From contig CANSSP010000004.1 of assembly GCA_947649645.1 (NCBI GenBank), forward strand, positions 124,001-188,000: DNA of 64,000 nt, written 5' to 3'. Below are positions 45,179-53,812 of this stretch, piece by piece. This stretch comes from an uncultured Roseburia sp. GTDB taxonomy: Bacteria > Bacillota > Clostridia > Lachnospirales > Lachnospiraceae. Every line of letters begins with the position of its first letter. Position 1 is the stretch's first letter. The notes under the pieces were generated by a model, which did no database searches, was not told the DNA's origin, and saw nothing but the letters and a program-made list of their open reading frames with translations. A program made the position numbers and the translations under genes.

Positions 45179-46312
45179 TCAATTTTCAACAGCAATTCCC
45201 TTCGTTTTTAAGAAATCAACCCAGATACCATATTTTGAGCCGAGCAGATGAAGATTGTCAAAAGTCAGCTCTGATCTTAAATTCCCCTCCTCATCGCATA
45301 CCACCTCGTTCACATCAATGTAAAAAATCGTCCGGTTATCGGAGAGCGCCGCAATCCTCGCGTTGCGCTCGTTGATGCCCTGATTATTAAAAATCGGGTC
45401 GGTGTCGGATTTTTCCTTCGCCACGCGCATAATTCCCTGCACGAAAATAATGGCGCCGGGCTGAAGCTCTCTGAACTTTGAAACAGACTGCGCATACGCC
45501 TCCATAAAGGTGTCCACCGTTCCTCTTCCCATCTCGTTGATGCCGATCTGAAAGTAGACCTTTTTGTACTGCCTCAGCGAAAGCGCCTCCTCAAGCGTCA
45601 TCCTTTTGCCATCCACCTCACAGAAAGCTTCCGTCCAGATATCATAGACGTTCATCCCGACCGTCGCAAAAAAAGACGCGTTCGTTAATCCACTGTAATC
45701 GTGCAGTCCGACGGTTCTGGAATCGCCGATAAAAACGGCGTCGTCAAAATAACTTTCGTCCACGCTGACAAATCCCTTCTCCTCCTGCTGCCCGCTCTGC
45801 GTATCGGCCACATTCCCCGGCCTCTCCCCGGCCTGCGGATTCTCACTTTCTGTCCCTGTGCCATTTTCCGGACTTTCGCCCTGCGTTCCGCCACTCTCCG
45901 GCGCCTTTTCCGGATTTTTGGCCGTCACATCGTCCTTATCCGCGGCTTTTTCCGGATTGCTCCCCTCCATATCGCCGCTTTCTCCATCCCCAGGATTTTC
46001 ATCCGCCGCATCGCTCTCTTCTTCTGCCCCTGCATTTTTGCCGTCGTTTTCCGTCCCCGGCGCCGCCAGCACCTCGTCGCCCGGCCATTTTCCCTGCCAG
46101 CTCCATTTCTCCCAGAAATCGACGGGCTCGCTGCTCCACGGAAAGATACCGTCGTGCACGCCCTGCATGACCAGGACAAAATACGGTGTATACCGTCCGT
46201 CAATGGTATAATTTTTATACAGACTGTCTTTTCCCATATATCCTGCCACAGACAGCGACACCCATCCAAAAATCAGAAACATCGTCACTCTGCACCGCAA
46301 TATTTTTTTCAT
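45179..46312 (-). CDS. SGNH/GDSL-type esterase-like protein, membrane-anchored
   Basis: A 377-residue protein with an N-terminal membrane helix (about 8-24), a long Glu/Asp/Gly/Asn-rich disordered spacer (about 85-175) and a C-terminal SGNH hydrolase domain. SGNH signatures are FIGDSRTVGL (catalytic Ser), GINEMG and a late DNLHLLG (Asp-His pair). It lies 14 bases downstream of an MBOAT acyltransferase gene. MBOAT plus SGNH pairs O-acetylate extracellular polysaccharides or peptidoglycan (AlgI/AlgJ-, PatA/PatB- or DltB/D-like logic), with the SGNH protein transferring or removing the acyl group outside. Confidence 0.87.
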   Translation of the reverse strand: MKKILRCRVTMFLIFGWVSLSVAGYMGKDSLYKNYTIDGRYTPYFVLVMQGVHDGIFPWSSEPVDFWEKWSWQGKWPGDEVLAAPGTENDGKNAGAEEESDAADENPGDGESGDMEGSNPEKAADKDDVTAKNPEKAPESGGTQGESPENGTGTESENPQAGERPGNVADTQSGQQEEKGFVSVDESYFDDAVFIGDSRTVGLHDYSGLTNASFFATVGMNVYDIWTEAFCEVDGKRMTLEEALSLRQYKKVYFQIGINEMGRGTVDTFMEAYAQSVSKFRELQPGAIIFVQGIMRVAKEKSDTDPIFNNQGINERNARIAALSDNRTIFYIDVNEVVCDEEGNLRSELTFDNLHLLGSKYGIWVDFLKTKGIAVEN

Positions 46313-46326
46313 TCTTTACACTCTCA

Positions 46327-47679
46327 CTAAAAATTAAAATACAAAAACGGATTATTCGTGGAAACTGCCAGATAATAAACGTCCAGCACTAAAATCACCG
46401 CCACAATCAGACTCCCCGCCCATTTTTCCCTTACCTTCCTGTAAAGCCAGAGCGGAAGCGGCGTTGAAAATACAATCCCGGCTGCAAACAGCGGTCCGTA
46501 ATCCCAGAGATACCGGATATAGTCCGTCTGGTTTACAGTCGCCGCGGCCTCCCGGATAAACGGAAACAGTCTCGTAAAATAAATCCCGAGCTGACCCACA
46601 TCCGAAATCGCAAACGCCATCCACGTCAGCGGTACAAAAAACAGAACGTACACATGACAGATAACCCGGCTCTTTTCAAGAAAACGCAGAAGAAACAATT
46701 TTTCCAGCCCCTGCAGCACCAGAAGCGAAAAGCCCCAGATCAGAAAATTGCAGTCCGAGCCGTGCCAGAGCGCCGTAAGGCTCCACACCGCAAACAGGTT
46801 AAAAATCGTCCTCATCTTTCCCCTGCGGTTTCCGCCCAGCGGAATATATACATATTCACGGAACCATTTGCCCAGTGTGATATGCCATCTGCGCCAGAAT
46901 TCCGTGACGGATTTTGACACATAGGGCTGTCTGAAATTGACCGGTATCTGAAACCCCAGCATCCTCCCGAGCCCGATGGCCATCATCGAATACCCTGCAA
47001 AATCAAAATAAAGCTCGATCGAATAGGCAAACGCCCCCATCCAGGCAAGCTGAGTAGAAATACTCGCAAAACCGATGCTTTGGATATTATTCCAGAGAAG
47101 CCCGATGCGGTCCGCAATGATGACTTTTGCGCCAAGTCCGATGATCAGCGTCTTTAATCCGTCCTCAAAATCAGCCAGCGACACCGTCCTATACTTCAAA
47201 CTCACCCGCACTTCCAGATAATTGATGATGGGCCCCGCGATCAGCTGCGGAAACATTGTCAGATATGTTCCCAGCTTTACAAACGACTTTTCGGCCGGGA
47301 CTTTTCCGCGATAGACATCGATAATATACGCCGCAATCTGAAACGTATAAAAGCTGATGCCCAGCGGTAATTTATCCGTCAGACCGCTGTATTTAAAGAA
47401 AAACAGCACTCCGAAATCATAACAGAGCGCCAGAATCAGCAGCAGCTTCTGCCTGGGTCCTCTCCCTTCGTCGATATTTAAATACATGATACGCCCGAAC
47501 AGGTAATTGACGATCACACAGACAAACAGAAGAAGCACATATTCTGCCTCTCCTGCGGTGTAAAACACGATACTGCCTGCAAACAATATAAAATTTTTCC
47601 AGCGCTTTGGCGCCGTATAATAAAAAAATAAAAAAATCGGTAAAAACCGAAACAGAAACTCAAAACTACTGAATACCAT
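46327..47679 (-). CDS. MBOAT family O-acyltransferase (AlgI/DltB-like)
   Basis: Integral membrane acyltransferase of 450 residues with ten or so helices that moves acyl groups across the membrane. Characteristic blocks are LPLGISFYTFQIAAYIIDVYRG, FPQLIAGPI, FWRRWHITLGKWFREYVYIPLGGNR and SLTALWHGSDCNFLIWG with the catalytic His. It is followed directly by the SGNH protein, so the two probably decorate a surface glycan with O-acetyl groups. The upstream region (47700-47850) is AT-rich and contains a TATAAT-like box near 47740 without a good -35. Confidence 0.93.
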   Translation of the reverse strand: MVFSSFEFLFRFLPIFLFFYYTAPKRWKNFILFAGSIVFYTAGEAEYVLLLFVCVIVNYLFGRIMYLNIDEGRGPRQKLLLILALCYDFGVLFFFKYSGLTDKLPLGISFYTFQIAAYIIDVYRGKVPAEKSFVKLGTYLTMFPQLIAGPIINYLEVRVSLKYRTVSLADFEDGLKTLIIGLGAKVIIADRIGLLWNNIQSIGFASISTQLAWMGAFAYSIELYFDFAGYSMMAIGLGRMLGFQIPVNFRQPYVSKSVTEFWRRWHITLGKWFREYVYIPLGGNRRGKMRTIFNLFAVWSLTALWHGSDCNFLIWGFSLLVLQGLEKLFLLRFLEKSRVICHVYVLFFVPLTWMAFAISDVGQLGIYFTRLFPFIREAAATVNQTDYIRYLWDYGPLFAAGIVFSTPLPLWLYRKVREKWAGSLIVAVILVLDVYYLAVSTNNPFLYFNF

Positions 47680-47851
47680 ATTTCCGTGTCTTTCTTATCA
47701 TCCGTATCTTTTCTCTATCGTTATGCTCCTTACATTATGCCCCATTATAGACCAAATAATCCAGAAAAAACCATCTATTAAGCAAATTGTCGAAAATGTA
47801 TTATTTTCGTCACAATCCGTCGAATCTGTAACGATTCTGTAATTTTTCCGT

Positions 47852-49156
47852 TTAACGCTTCTGCCGCGCCGCAATCAGCGCGCCGATAAAATAAAGCGAG
47901 CCGAACGCCACCGTTTTTATCCCCGTATCACCGCTTTTTATGTCAAAAACCGCATCGGATACTTCTCCGATGGCCTCCGCCTTTATTCCTTTTTTGCGGA
48001 TGGATTCCGCGAGCGCTTCCGCATGAAGCGCACGGCTGCTCTCCACCGTCACGGTCCTGAACTCCGCCGCCAGAGGCAGCAGCAGCTCAGTCATCTCCTC
48101 ATAATCCTTATCCGCAAGCACCCCCATGACAAAGCAGAATTTTTCGCCCGGAAACAACCCCATAAGGCTGTCCCGCAGCGCGGCAACGCCGCTGCAGTTG
48201 TGCGCCCCGTCCACCATAAAAAAAGGCTCCCTGCACAAAATTTCCATCCGCCCCGGCCAGCGCGCCCGTGCGATTCCCCGGCCGATATAGTCCCTCTCCT
48301 TTGCAGGCCGCCCTTCCGCCCCGTTCTGCGGATACCGCAGCTCTAAAAACGTCTCCGCCGCAAGTATGGCCGCCGCCGCATTTTCGTACTGGTGGACGCC
48401 CAGCATCCGCATCCTTACGTTTTCATACTGCCGGAAGGAAAAAATCTGTTCCCCGTCCCGGCAGCGGCAATCCTTTATTTCCCGGGGCTTTACTTCTTTC
48501 CAGGGTACGCCCGTACCGGCGGCCGCTTCCACAAGCACCTCCCGCACGCACGCCTCCTGGCTTTCAAAAATAAGGGTTGTCCCCTTTTTCAGAATCCCGG
48601 CCTTCTCCGACGCAATCTGCGCAAGCGTGCTCCCCAGAATCTCCGTGTGATCATATCCGATCTTTGTGATGACAGAGACATCCGCAGTCCCGATCGCATT
48701 TGTCGAATCAAGCCTTCCGCCCAGCCCGGCCTCCGCCACGACGACGTCGCAGCACTGTTCCCTGAAATAAATCAGCGCCATCACAGTACAGTAATCAAAC
48801 ATGGCCGGGGCATCGGAAAAATCCTGCTCCAGAAGCCATCCCCCGATGCGCACCACGTCAGCCTCCGCAATCATCTCCCCGTCAACCCTTATGCGCTCCC
48901 TGAAATCAACAAGATGCGGGGAAGTAAACATACCCACTTTAAGTCCCGCCTCCTGCAGAATGGCGCACAAAAAAGCAGAGACGGAACCTTTTCCGTTCGT
49001 CCCTGCTATATGGATCAGCTTTCCCTTCATGGGCGCAATGCCCAGAGCGGAGAGCATTCTGCCGGTGAGCGCGACTCCCGGCAGAATACCAAAACGTCTC
49101 TTTTTTCCGATTTCCTCTACAATTTCCCGATAACACTTTACTGCTTTACTTTTCAA
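47852..49156 (-). CDS. folC: Bifunctional folylpolyglutamate synthase / dihydrofolate synthase
   Basis: ATP-dependent ligase of 434 residues (Mur ligase fold) adding glutamates to folates. The P-loop is IAGTNGKGSVSAFL near residue 45, followed by MFTSPHLVDFRERI, EAGLGGRLDSTN, TKIGYDHTEILGSTL and VDGAHN. Translation most likely starts at a TTG at 49156, since the family-typical N-terminal helix (KRRFGILPGVALTGRML) lies upstream of the first ATG; the ribosome-binding site there is only moderate. Folate genes folA and thyA lie at 59028-60373, not adjacent. Confidence 0.93.
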   Translation of the reverse strand: MKSKAVKCYREIVEEIGKKRRFGILPGVALTGRMLSALGIAPMKGKLIHIAGTNGKGSVSAFLCAILQEAGLKVGMFTSPHLVDFRERIRVDGEMIAEADVVRIGGWLLEQDFSDAPAMFDYCTVMALIYFREQCCDVVVAEAGLGGRLDSTNAIGTADVSVITKIGYDHTEILGSTLAQIASEKAGILKKGTTLIFESQEACVREVLVEAAAGTGVPWKEVKPREIKDCRCRDGEQIFSFRQYENVRMRMLGVHQYENAAAAILAAETFLELRYPQNGAEGRPAKERDYIGRGIARARWPGRMEILCREPFFMVDGAHNCSGVAALRDSLMGLFPGEKFCFVMGVLADKDYEEMTELLLPLAAEFRTVTVESSRALHAEALAESIRKKGIKAEAIGEVSDAVFDIKSGDTGIKTVAFGSLYFIGALIAARQKR

Positions 49157-49199
49157 TCCGCACCCGGCTTTCCCGCCCTTTTCCCTTAAACAGCTTCTG

Positions 49200-49390
49200 C
49201 TATTTTTTCTGCTTTCCGGAAGGCACCTTAATCCACGCGTCAGACCGGTTCCCCTTAAACGTATTCCTGCCGACGCTTTTGAGCTTTCCCGACTTTATTG
49301 TCACCTTTCCAGGCTTTTTACAGCCCACAGACGCTCTGCGTCCAATCTTCTCTCCCGCCGGCACGCAGGCACAAAAAACCGGCCCATAAT
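49200..49390 (-). pseudogene. Remnant of a BspA-type leucine-rich-repeat surface protein
   Basis: The minus-strand frame ending at 49200 encodes GEKIGRRASVGCKK, then PGKVTIKSGKLKSVGRNTFK and KVPSGKQKK, which reads like the last one and a half repeats and C-terminal cap of BspA-like LRR proteins (typical form: VTIKSTKLKSVGKNAFKGI). No signal sequence or further repeats precede it; the upstream part runs into the PilZ gene. It is best read as a decayed fragment, not a working gene. Confidence 0.55.
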
Positions 49391-49446
49391 TTTTCCTGCC
49401 TCCCGCCCCATAAAAACGCGGACAAAAATCTGTCGGGATTTCCTCG

Positions 49447-49782
49447 TCACTGCTTATATTCTTCGACGGTCTGATAAACCTCAATCCGATATGCATCCAT
49501 TTCTGTCATTCCGATAAAAATTCCGCCGTACTGATTTTCCTCTTCCTTTTTTACAGCCCGCACAATCTCTATAAATGTGCGCATGACTTCCTTTGTCCAC
49601 AGCGTAAGAAAGCACTCATATACGGAGCCCATCTCCAGTTCTTCATCACACTGAAATCCGATTCCTGTCTTGGACACGTCGTTGACGCGAATCAATACCT
49701 TATCGCCTGTCCTGTCATCCAGCCGTTTTATGACCAGTTCTCCTTCCAGATCGGTTCGCACGTTTCGTCTTCGCTCTTCCAT
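49447..49782 (-). CDS. PilZ domain c-di-GMP-binding protein
   Basis: A 111-residue single-domain protein. The two c-di-GMP-binding motifs are present: RxxxR within MEERRRNVR at the N-terminus and DxSxxG in NDVSKTGIGF (about 34-43), followed by the usual beta-barrel strands. It would act as a receptor that changes a partner's activity when c-di-GMP rises. It stands alone, but the window also holds an HD-GYP phosphodiesterase (10560-11642) and a GT2 synthase lacking its own PilZ domain, which are candidate network members. Confidence 0.9.
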   Translation of the reverse strand: MEERRRNVRTDLEGELVIKRLDDRTGDKVLIRVNDVSKTGIGFQCDEELEMGSVYECFLTLWTKEVMRTFIEIVRAVKKEEENQYGGIFIGMTEMDAYRIEVYQTVEEYKQ

Positions 49783-49865
49783 ACCTATTCCTCCCTATGC
49801 GTTCCTTCCAAACGTCTCGCTTTTTCTTATTCTACCACAGAATGCCATATTATGATACTACCTTT

Positions 49866-51248
49866 TTACAACGAATCCTGTGACTGTGTTCTTTTCCCGA
49901 GACGCCGGAACAGCCGGGCAAGAATGCACACCGCGGCAATGGCCAGCACCAGCTCCGCACAAAGCTGCGCGTAGGCAAGCCCGTACACCGGATAAATCGT
50001 GTTGAGAAGATAGAGCGCCGGAATTTCCAGCAATATCTTCCGCAGAATCGCAAACATCAGCGCCATTTTTCCAAGACCGCACGCCTGGAACACACCGACT
50101 GCGAGAAAGTCCATGCACAAAAACGGAAGGGCAAAACACATCGCGCGCAGGAACTGTGTTCCGTAACCGACAATGCTCTCATTTTTCATAAACAGCATCA
50201 TCAGATTTCCCGCAAACAGGTAATAACAGATGCTCATAAGAATCAGAAATGAGATGGAGGCGCGGGCGGAAAAAACCAGCGTCTTTTTCATGCGGTCCGA
50301 ATTTCCGCTCGCATAATTGTAACTGATCAGCGGCATTATCCCCTGTGAAAGTCCGAGCGCGACATACATCGGAACCATATTGATTTTCTGTGAAATCCCC
50401 ATCGCCGCCACAACATCGGAACCATACGATGAGGTAAAGTTATTGAGCACCGTCATCCCCGTGACGTTTAAAAGATTCTGAATGGACGCCGGAATGCCGA
50501 CGCCACACACGCCGAGGACAATCTGCCTTTTAAAGCCGAACATCGACGGTCTGATACAGACATACGTATTTTTCCGCTTTACAAACAACAATACAAAAAA
50601 GTAAACACACGCCACACAATTTGAGAGAAACGTCGCAAGCCCCGCCCCCTCTGCTCCCATGCCAAATCCCCACGGCAGAATAAAAACCGGATCAAGAATA
50701 ATATTCAACAGACACCCGCTCATCGTGCCAATGCTGGCGTGGAGCGACGAGCCCTCAGAGCGCACGAGATACGCCAGCACCACATTTAATATGGCGGGCG
50801 TTGCCCCAAACGTCGTCGTCCAGTGCAGATATGCCCCCGTCGCGGCTGTCGTCGTCGCGTCCGCGCCGAGCGTCGCCAGAAGCGGCGTCCGGAACACCGT
50901 ATAGAGAACGGAAAACAAAATCCCGCTGAACAACGAACAGTAAAATCCGAACGCTGAACTGCGGTAGACTGTGTCATAATCCCTGCTGCCGAGCGCACGG
51001 CTCATCATACTGGAAGTTCCCACTCCGAAAAGATTGTTGACCGCGTTAAACGCGAGCAGCACAGGAGCCGCCAGCGTCACCGCCGCATTCTGGACCGGAT
51101 CGTTTACCATACCAACAAAGTAAGTATCGGCCAGGTTATAGATCACCATGACGAGAGAACTGATGATCGTCGGAATCGCCAGCGTCATCACGGCTTTCGG
51201 CACCGGCGTCTCCTCAAACAACGTTGTTTTGCTCTGCTCTTTCTGCAT
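49866..51248 (-). CDS. MATE family efflux transporter
   Basis: A 460-residue exporter of the MATE family with twelve predicted helices. Signature regions are IPTIISSLVMVIYNLADTYF at the first helix, ALGSRDYDTVYRSSAFGFY and NYASGNSDRMKKTLVFSA. Start MQKEQSKTTLF at 51248 follows GGAGG by six bases; the longer frame would run through a hairpin. It is downstream of the GH2 glycosidase gene but separated by that strong hairpin, so cotranscription is uncertain. It is only distantly similar to the truncated MATE protein at 1-1325. Confidence 0.93.
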   Translation of the reverse strand: MQKEQSKTTLFEETPVPKAVMTLAIPTIISSLVMVIYNLADTYFVGMVNDPVQNAAVTLAAPVLLAFNAVNNLFGVGTSSMMSRALGSRDYDTVYRSSAFGFYCSLFSGILFSVLYTVFRTPLLATLGADATTTAATGAYLHWTTTFGATPAILNVVLAYLVRSEGSSLHASIGTMSGCLLNIILDPVFILPWGFGMGAEGAGLATFLSNCVACVYFFVLLFVKRKNTYVCIRPSMFGFKRQIVLGVCGVGIPASIQNLLNVTGMTVLNNFTSSYGSDVVAAMGISQKINMVPMYVALGLSQGIMPLISYNYASGNSDRMKKTLVFSARASISFLILMSICYYLFAGNLMMLFMKNESIVGYGTQFLRAMCFALPFLCMDFLAVGVFQACGLGKMALMFAILRKILLEIPALYLLNTIYPVYGLAYAQLCAELVLAIAAVCILARLFRRLGKRTQSQDSL

Positions 51249-51265
51249 ATTTATCCTCCATGCCA

Positions 51266-51296
51266 GAATACCCCGCAGCACGCCTGCGGGGTATTC
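51266..51296. terminator. Perfect hairpin between the GH2 and MATE genes
   Basis: Perfect 13-base arms (GAATACCCCGCAG and CTGCGGGGTATTC) with a five-base loop lie directly after the GH2 stop codon. There is no T-run, so it may attenuate rather than fully terminate, or stabilise the GH2 mRNA. Confidence 0.6.
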
Positions 51297-51311
51297 CGAT
51301 CTGACAACCAT

Positions 51312-53552
51312 CTACTTTCTGATCTGATTTAACCGTCCATTGATTTCAAGAAGCTGTTCTTTGGTAAACGAAAGCTTCGGCCCTGCCGCGCCAAGAAGAT
51401 TTAACATGCGCAGCACCGTAAACCCCCCAAGCATCGTCATCATGCTTTCATTGATTACGCCGGCGCCAGAATCCGGAATCGCATTTTTCAGCAGCTCTGA
51501 AAGAACGCCTTTTCCTTCTTCTGATTTCATGATATCGGCCATCGTATCGTTCAGAGAAAAACATCCCTCCGGGGCCGTGATGTCAAACCAGTTTAAAACC
51601 GCCCCTTTCTCTTTTAAAAGATAATCTTCATTGAACTTGTCCACTTTCCGGATAAAGCTCTCATCTGTGCAGTCTCCTGCAACCGCTTTAAGCCGCGATT
51701 CGCCTGCATTCGGCACCTGGAAATAGAAGAAATGATCCGGCGACGCCTGTTTTCCGAGACTCGTCCCATTTGCAAACAATTCCACTTCCGGCAGATTGGA
51801 GTAAACCGTCACTTTGGTGATCTCCTCCACGCGGTCCACATACCGTTTTCCGCAGATATGAACAAACGGCTCGTCCGACAGCCATGCCTTATATGCATAA
51901 AACGCGTCCTTTTTGTATTTACGGTCGATCGTCATAAGTCCTTTGTGGTTCTGCCCGTTCTCTCCGCCCTCATTTCGTGCATCCGCACCAAAGTCAAACA
52001 TATTCCAGACATGTGTCGCCCACAGATACGGCCTCGCAAAAATCTGTCTGATCAGCTCCTCATGATAATACGCCTGGTATTCCTCCGTGTAATCTCCCTG
52101 CTTCGGATCGGAAGTATGCCAGTCGAGCGCCTCGCAGCCATACTCACTGATACCGATCGGAATATCCGGAAACTCTTTGTGGAAATTGTCAAACCACGGT
52201 CCGTTCATCGAAGTATCGCCGCCATACCATCCAAAATAGTGATTATAGGAAACCGCATCCGGAATCTGGATATACGGATCGTGAATATCGCACATAGAGA
52301 CAGCCGCCAGCACCGTGCGCCTCGTCTTGTCCATCTCGTGTACCATATCGTTTAATATTCTGTGATTTTCAAGCAGATCTTCCGTGGAGCTTCCCGACAT
52401 CGTAATCTCATTGGAAAGCCCCCATACAACAATACACGGATGATTGTAATTCTGCGTAATCAGTTCCTTCATCTGGGAGATCGTATTCTCGCGCCCGGCC
52501 GGCATATGACTGGAAATGTAGGGAATCTCAGCCCAGATCACAAGACCATTTTCATCACAGAGATCATAAAAATAGGAATCATGCTGATAATGCGCAAGAC
52601 GGATCGTAGTCGCACCGACTTCCATAATAAACCCGATATCCTCTTTATGATGTTCCGGAAGCAGCGCGTTGCCGTATCCCAGGCGGTCCTGATGGCGCGC
52701 CACACCGCGCAGCGGATAGCTTTCGCCGTTCAAGATAAATCCGCGCTCCGGGTCGATCTCATAACTGCGGCATCCAAAACGTGTCTTCACCGCGTCCAGC
52801 GTCTCTTCACCTTCTGTCAGCGTGACTTCCGCCGTGTAGAGATATGGATCTTTTCTTCCATGCCACAGATGAACCGCCGGGATCTCTAATACCGTCTCCG
52901 TCACATCCGCCGACGTCTCTGTTTCCGCGACAATCCCGCCTTCTTTGTCTTTTATCACAAAATGAAGCTTCTGTCCCGGTTTTGCGTCTGTCAGATATAC
53001 TTCCGTCACGACTTTTGCATCCGCTCCGCAGATCTCCGGTGTAACCTTAATTCCGGGGCCTCCATAGTAATCCAGGTCAAAATGAGACGCCCCGACCGCA
53101 ATAATGGAAACGCCTCTGTAAAGTCCGCCGTAGAATGTAAAATCTGCATTCTGCGGATAGACGGTATCGTTTGCGCTGTTGTCTACCGCGATGACAAACA
53201 GATTTTTATCCTCCAGCACCTCTGTGATATTCACACGCCAGGTAGAATACCCCCCGTCATGATGCGCCAGCTTTTTGCCGTTTACGTAGACGTCTGCGGA
53301 AGAATTGGCGCCCCGCAGCTCCAGGTAATACAGAGTTTTGTTGTCCTCGTTTTTCGGCAGCTCTGACCGCTGCAGCTCTTTGGCATAATAACCGGTCCCA
53401 CGATAATAGTCATTGCCGCCGTCCTGGCCGTCGATCGCATTCCAGGTATGCGGAAGATTTACCCAGTACCATTTTTCCGGCATTGTCTCCGGAATACCGG
53501 ATGCATCCTTGGTAAACGCCCATTTCGTATTAAAATCAAAAATTTCCCTCAC
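51312..53552 (-). CDS. GH2 family beta-glycosidase (beta-galactosidase/glucuronidase-like)
   Basis: A 746-residue retaining glycosidase with the GH2 order: N-terminal jelly roll (WYWVNLPHTWNAIDGQDGG, YYRGTGYYAKEL), Ig-like domain, then a TIM barrel. The acid/base Glu is in VVWGLSNEITM and the nucleophile Glu in IGISEYGCEALDW; RGVARHQDRLG is also typical. There is no signal peptide, so it acts in the cytoplasm on imported oligosaccharides. I place the start at a GTG at 53552, because GGGAGG lies eight bases upstream and the protein then begins VREIFDFNTKWAF; a TTG at 53612 has no such site. Exact substrate unknown. Confidence 0.93.
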   Translation of the reverse strand: MREIFDFNTKWAFTKDASGIPETMPEKWYWVNLPHTWNAIDGQDGGNDYYRGTGYYAKELQRSELPKNEDNKTLYYLELRGANSSADVYVNGKKLAHHDGGYSTWRVNITEVLEDKNLFVIAVDNSANDTVYPQNADFTFYGGLYRGVSIIAVGASHFDLDYYGGPGIKVTPEICGADAKVVTEVYLTDAKPGQKLHFVIKDKEGGIVAETETSADVTETVLEIPAVHLWHGRKDPYLYTAEVTLTEGEETLDAVKTRFGCRSYEIDPERGFILNGESYPLRGVARHQDRLGYGNALLPEHHKEDIGFIMEVGATTIRLAHYQHDSYFYDLCDENGLVIWAEIPYISSHMPAGRENTISQMKELITQNYNHPCIVVWGLSNEITMSGSSTEDLLENHRILNDMVHEMDKTRRTVLAAVSMCDIHDPYIQIPDAVSYNHYFGWYGGDTSMNGPWFDNFHKEFPDIPIGISEYGCEALDWHTSDPKQGDYTEEYQAYYHEELIRQIFARPYLWATHVWNMFDFGADARNEGGENGQNHKGLMTIDRKYKKDAFYAYKAWLSDEPFVHICGKRYVDRVEEITKVTVYSNLPEVELFANGTSLGKQASPDHFFYFQVPNAGESRLKAVAGDCTDESFIRKVDKFNEDYLLKEKGAVLNWFDITAPEGCFSLNDTMADIMKSEEGKGVLSELLKNAIPDSGAGVINESMMTMLGGFTVLRMLNLLGAAGPKLSFTKEQLLEINGRLNQIRK

Positions 53553-53698
53553 GTTGTTTCCCTCCCATTTTTGTCTTCTCCTTTTATTCCCATCCCGGCC
53601 AGACAGCTGCAAAACAGACAGCTGATAAATGCCGCAGGGATCCGGCCCCCACGGCCTCGCCGCCTCACAGGCTGAACCGCCCTGCCGAAATGCCGGCC

Positions 53699-53735
53699 TT
53701 CAGAAACAGCCGTGGTTTCCACGGCTGTTTCTGAA
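53699..53735. repeat. Perfect 17-base inverted repeat between the MCP and GH2 genes
   Basis: TTCAGAAACAGCCGTGG and its exact complement, separated by TTT, form a very stable hairpin. It lies past the end of the second MCP gene (53813) and upstream of the GH2 start (53552). It is the likely terminator of the MCP gene or a processing signal, although a T-run is missing. Confidence 0.7.
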
Positions 53736-53812
53736 TCCGACATATTGATCTTACCATAAAATGCCTTTGCTTTCCCTAACTATTTTTAGGTAAAACGGCA
53801 CAATTTTTGTTT

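Noticed and set aside
47700-47850. A promoter for the MBOAT gene
   Set aside because: A TATAAT box is visible near 47740, but the hexamer 17 bases upstream (GGTTTT) is not a credible -35.
48392-49189. A 265-codon open frame on the plus strand opposite folC
   Set aside because: Shadow of folC, whose Mur-ligase motifs are unmistakable.
49330-49496. The full 98-codon frame 49200-49496 as a working gene
   Set aside because: Its first part overlaps the end of the PilZ gene and has no ribosome-binding site; only the terminal segment resembles anything (an LRR cap), so it was listed as a remnant.
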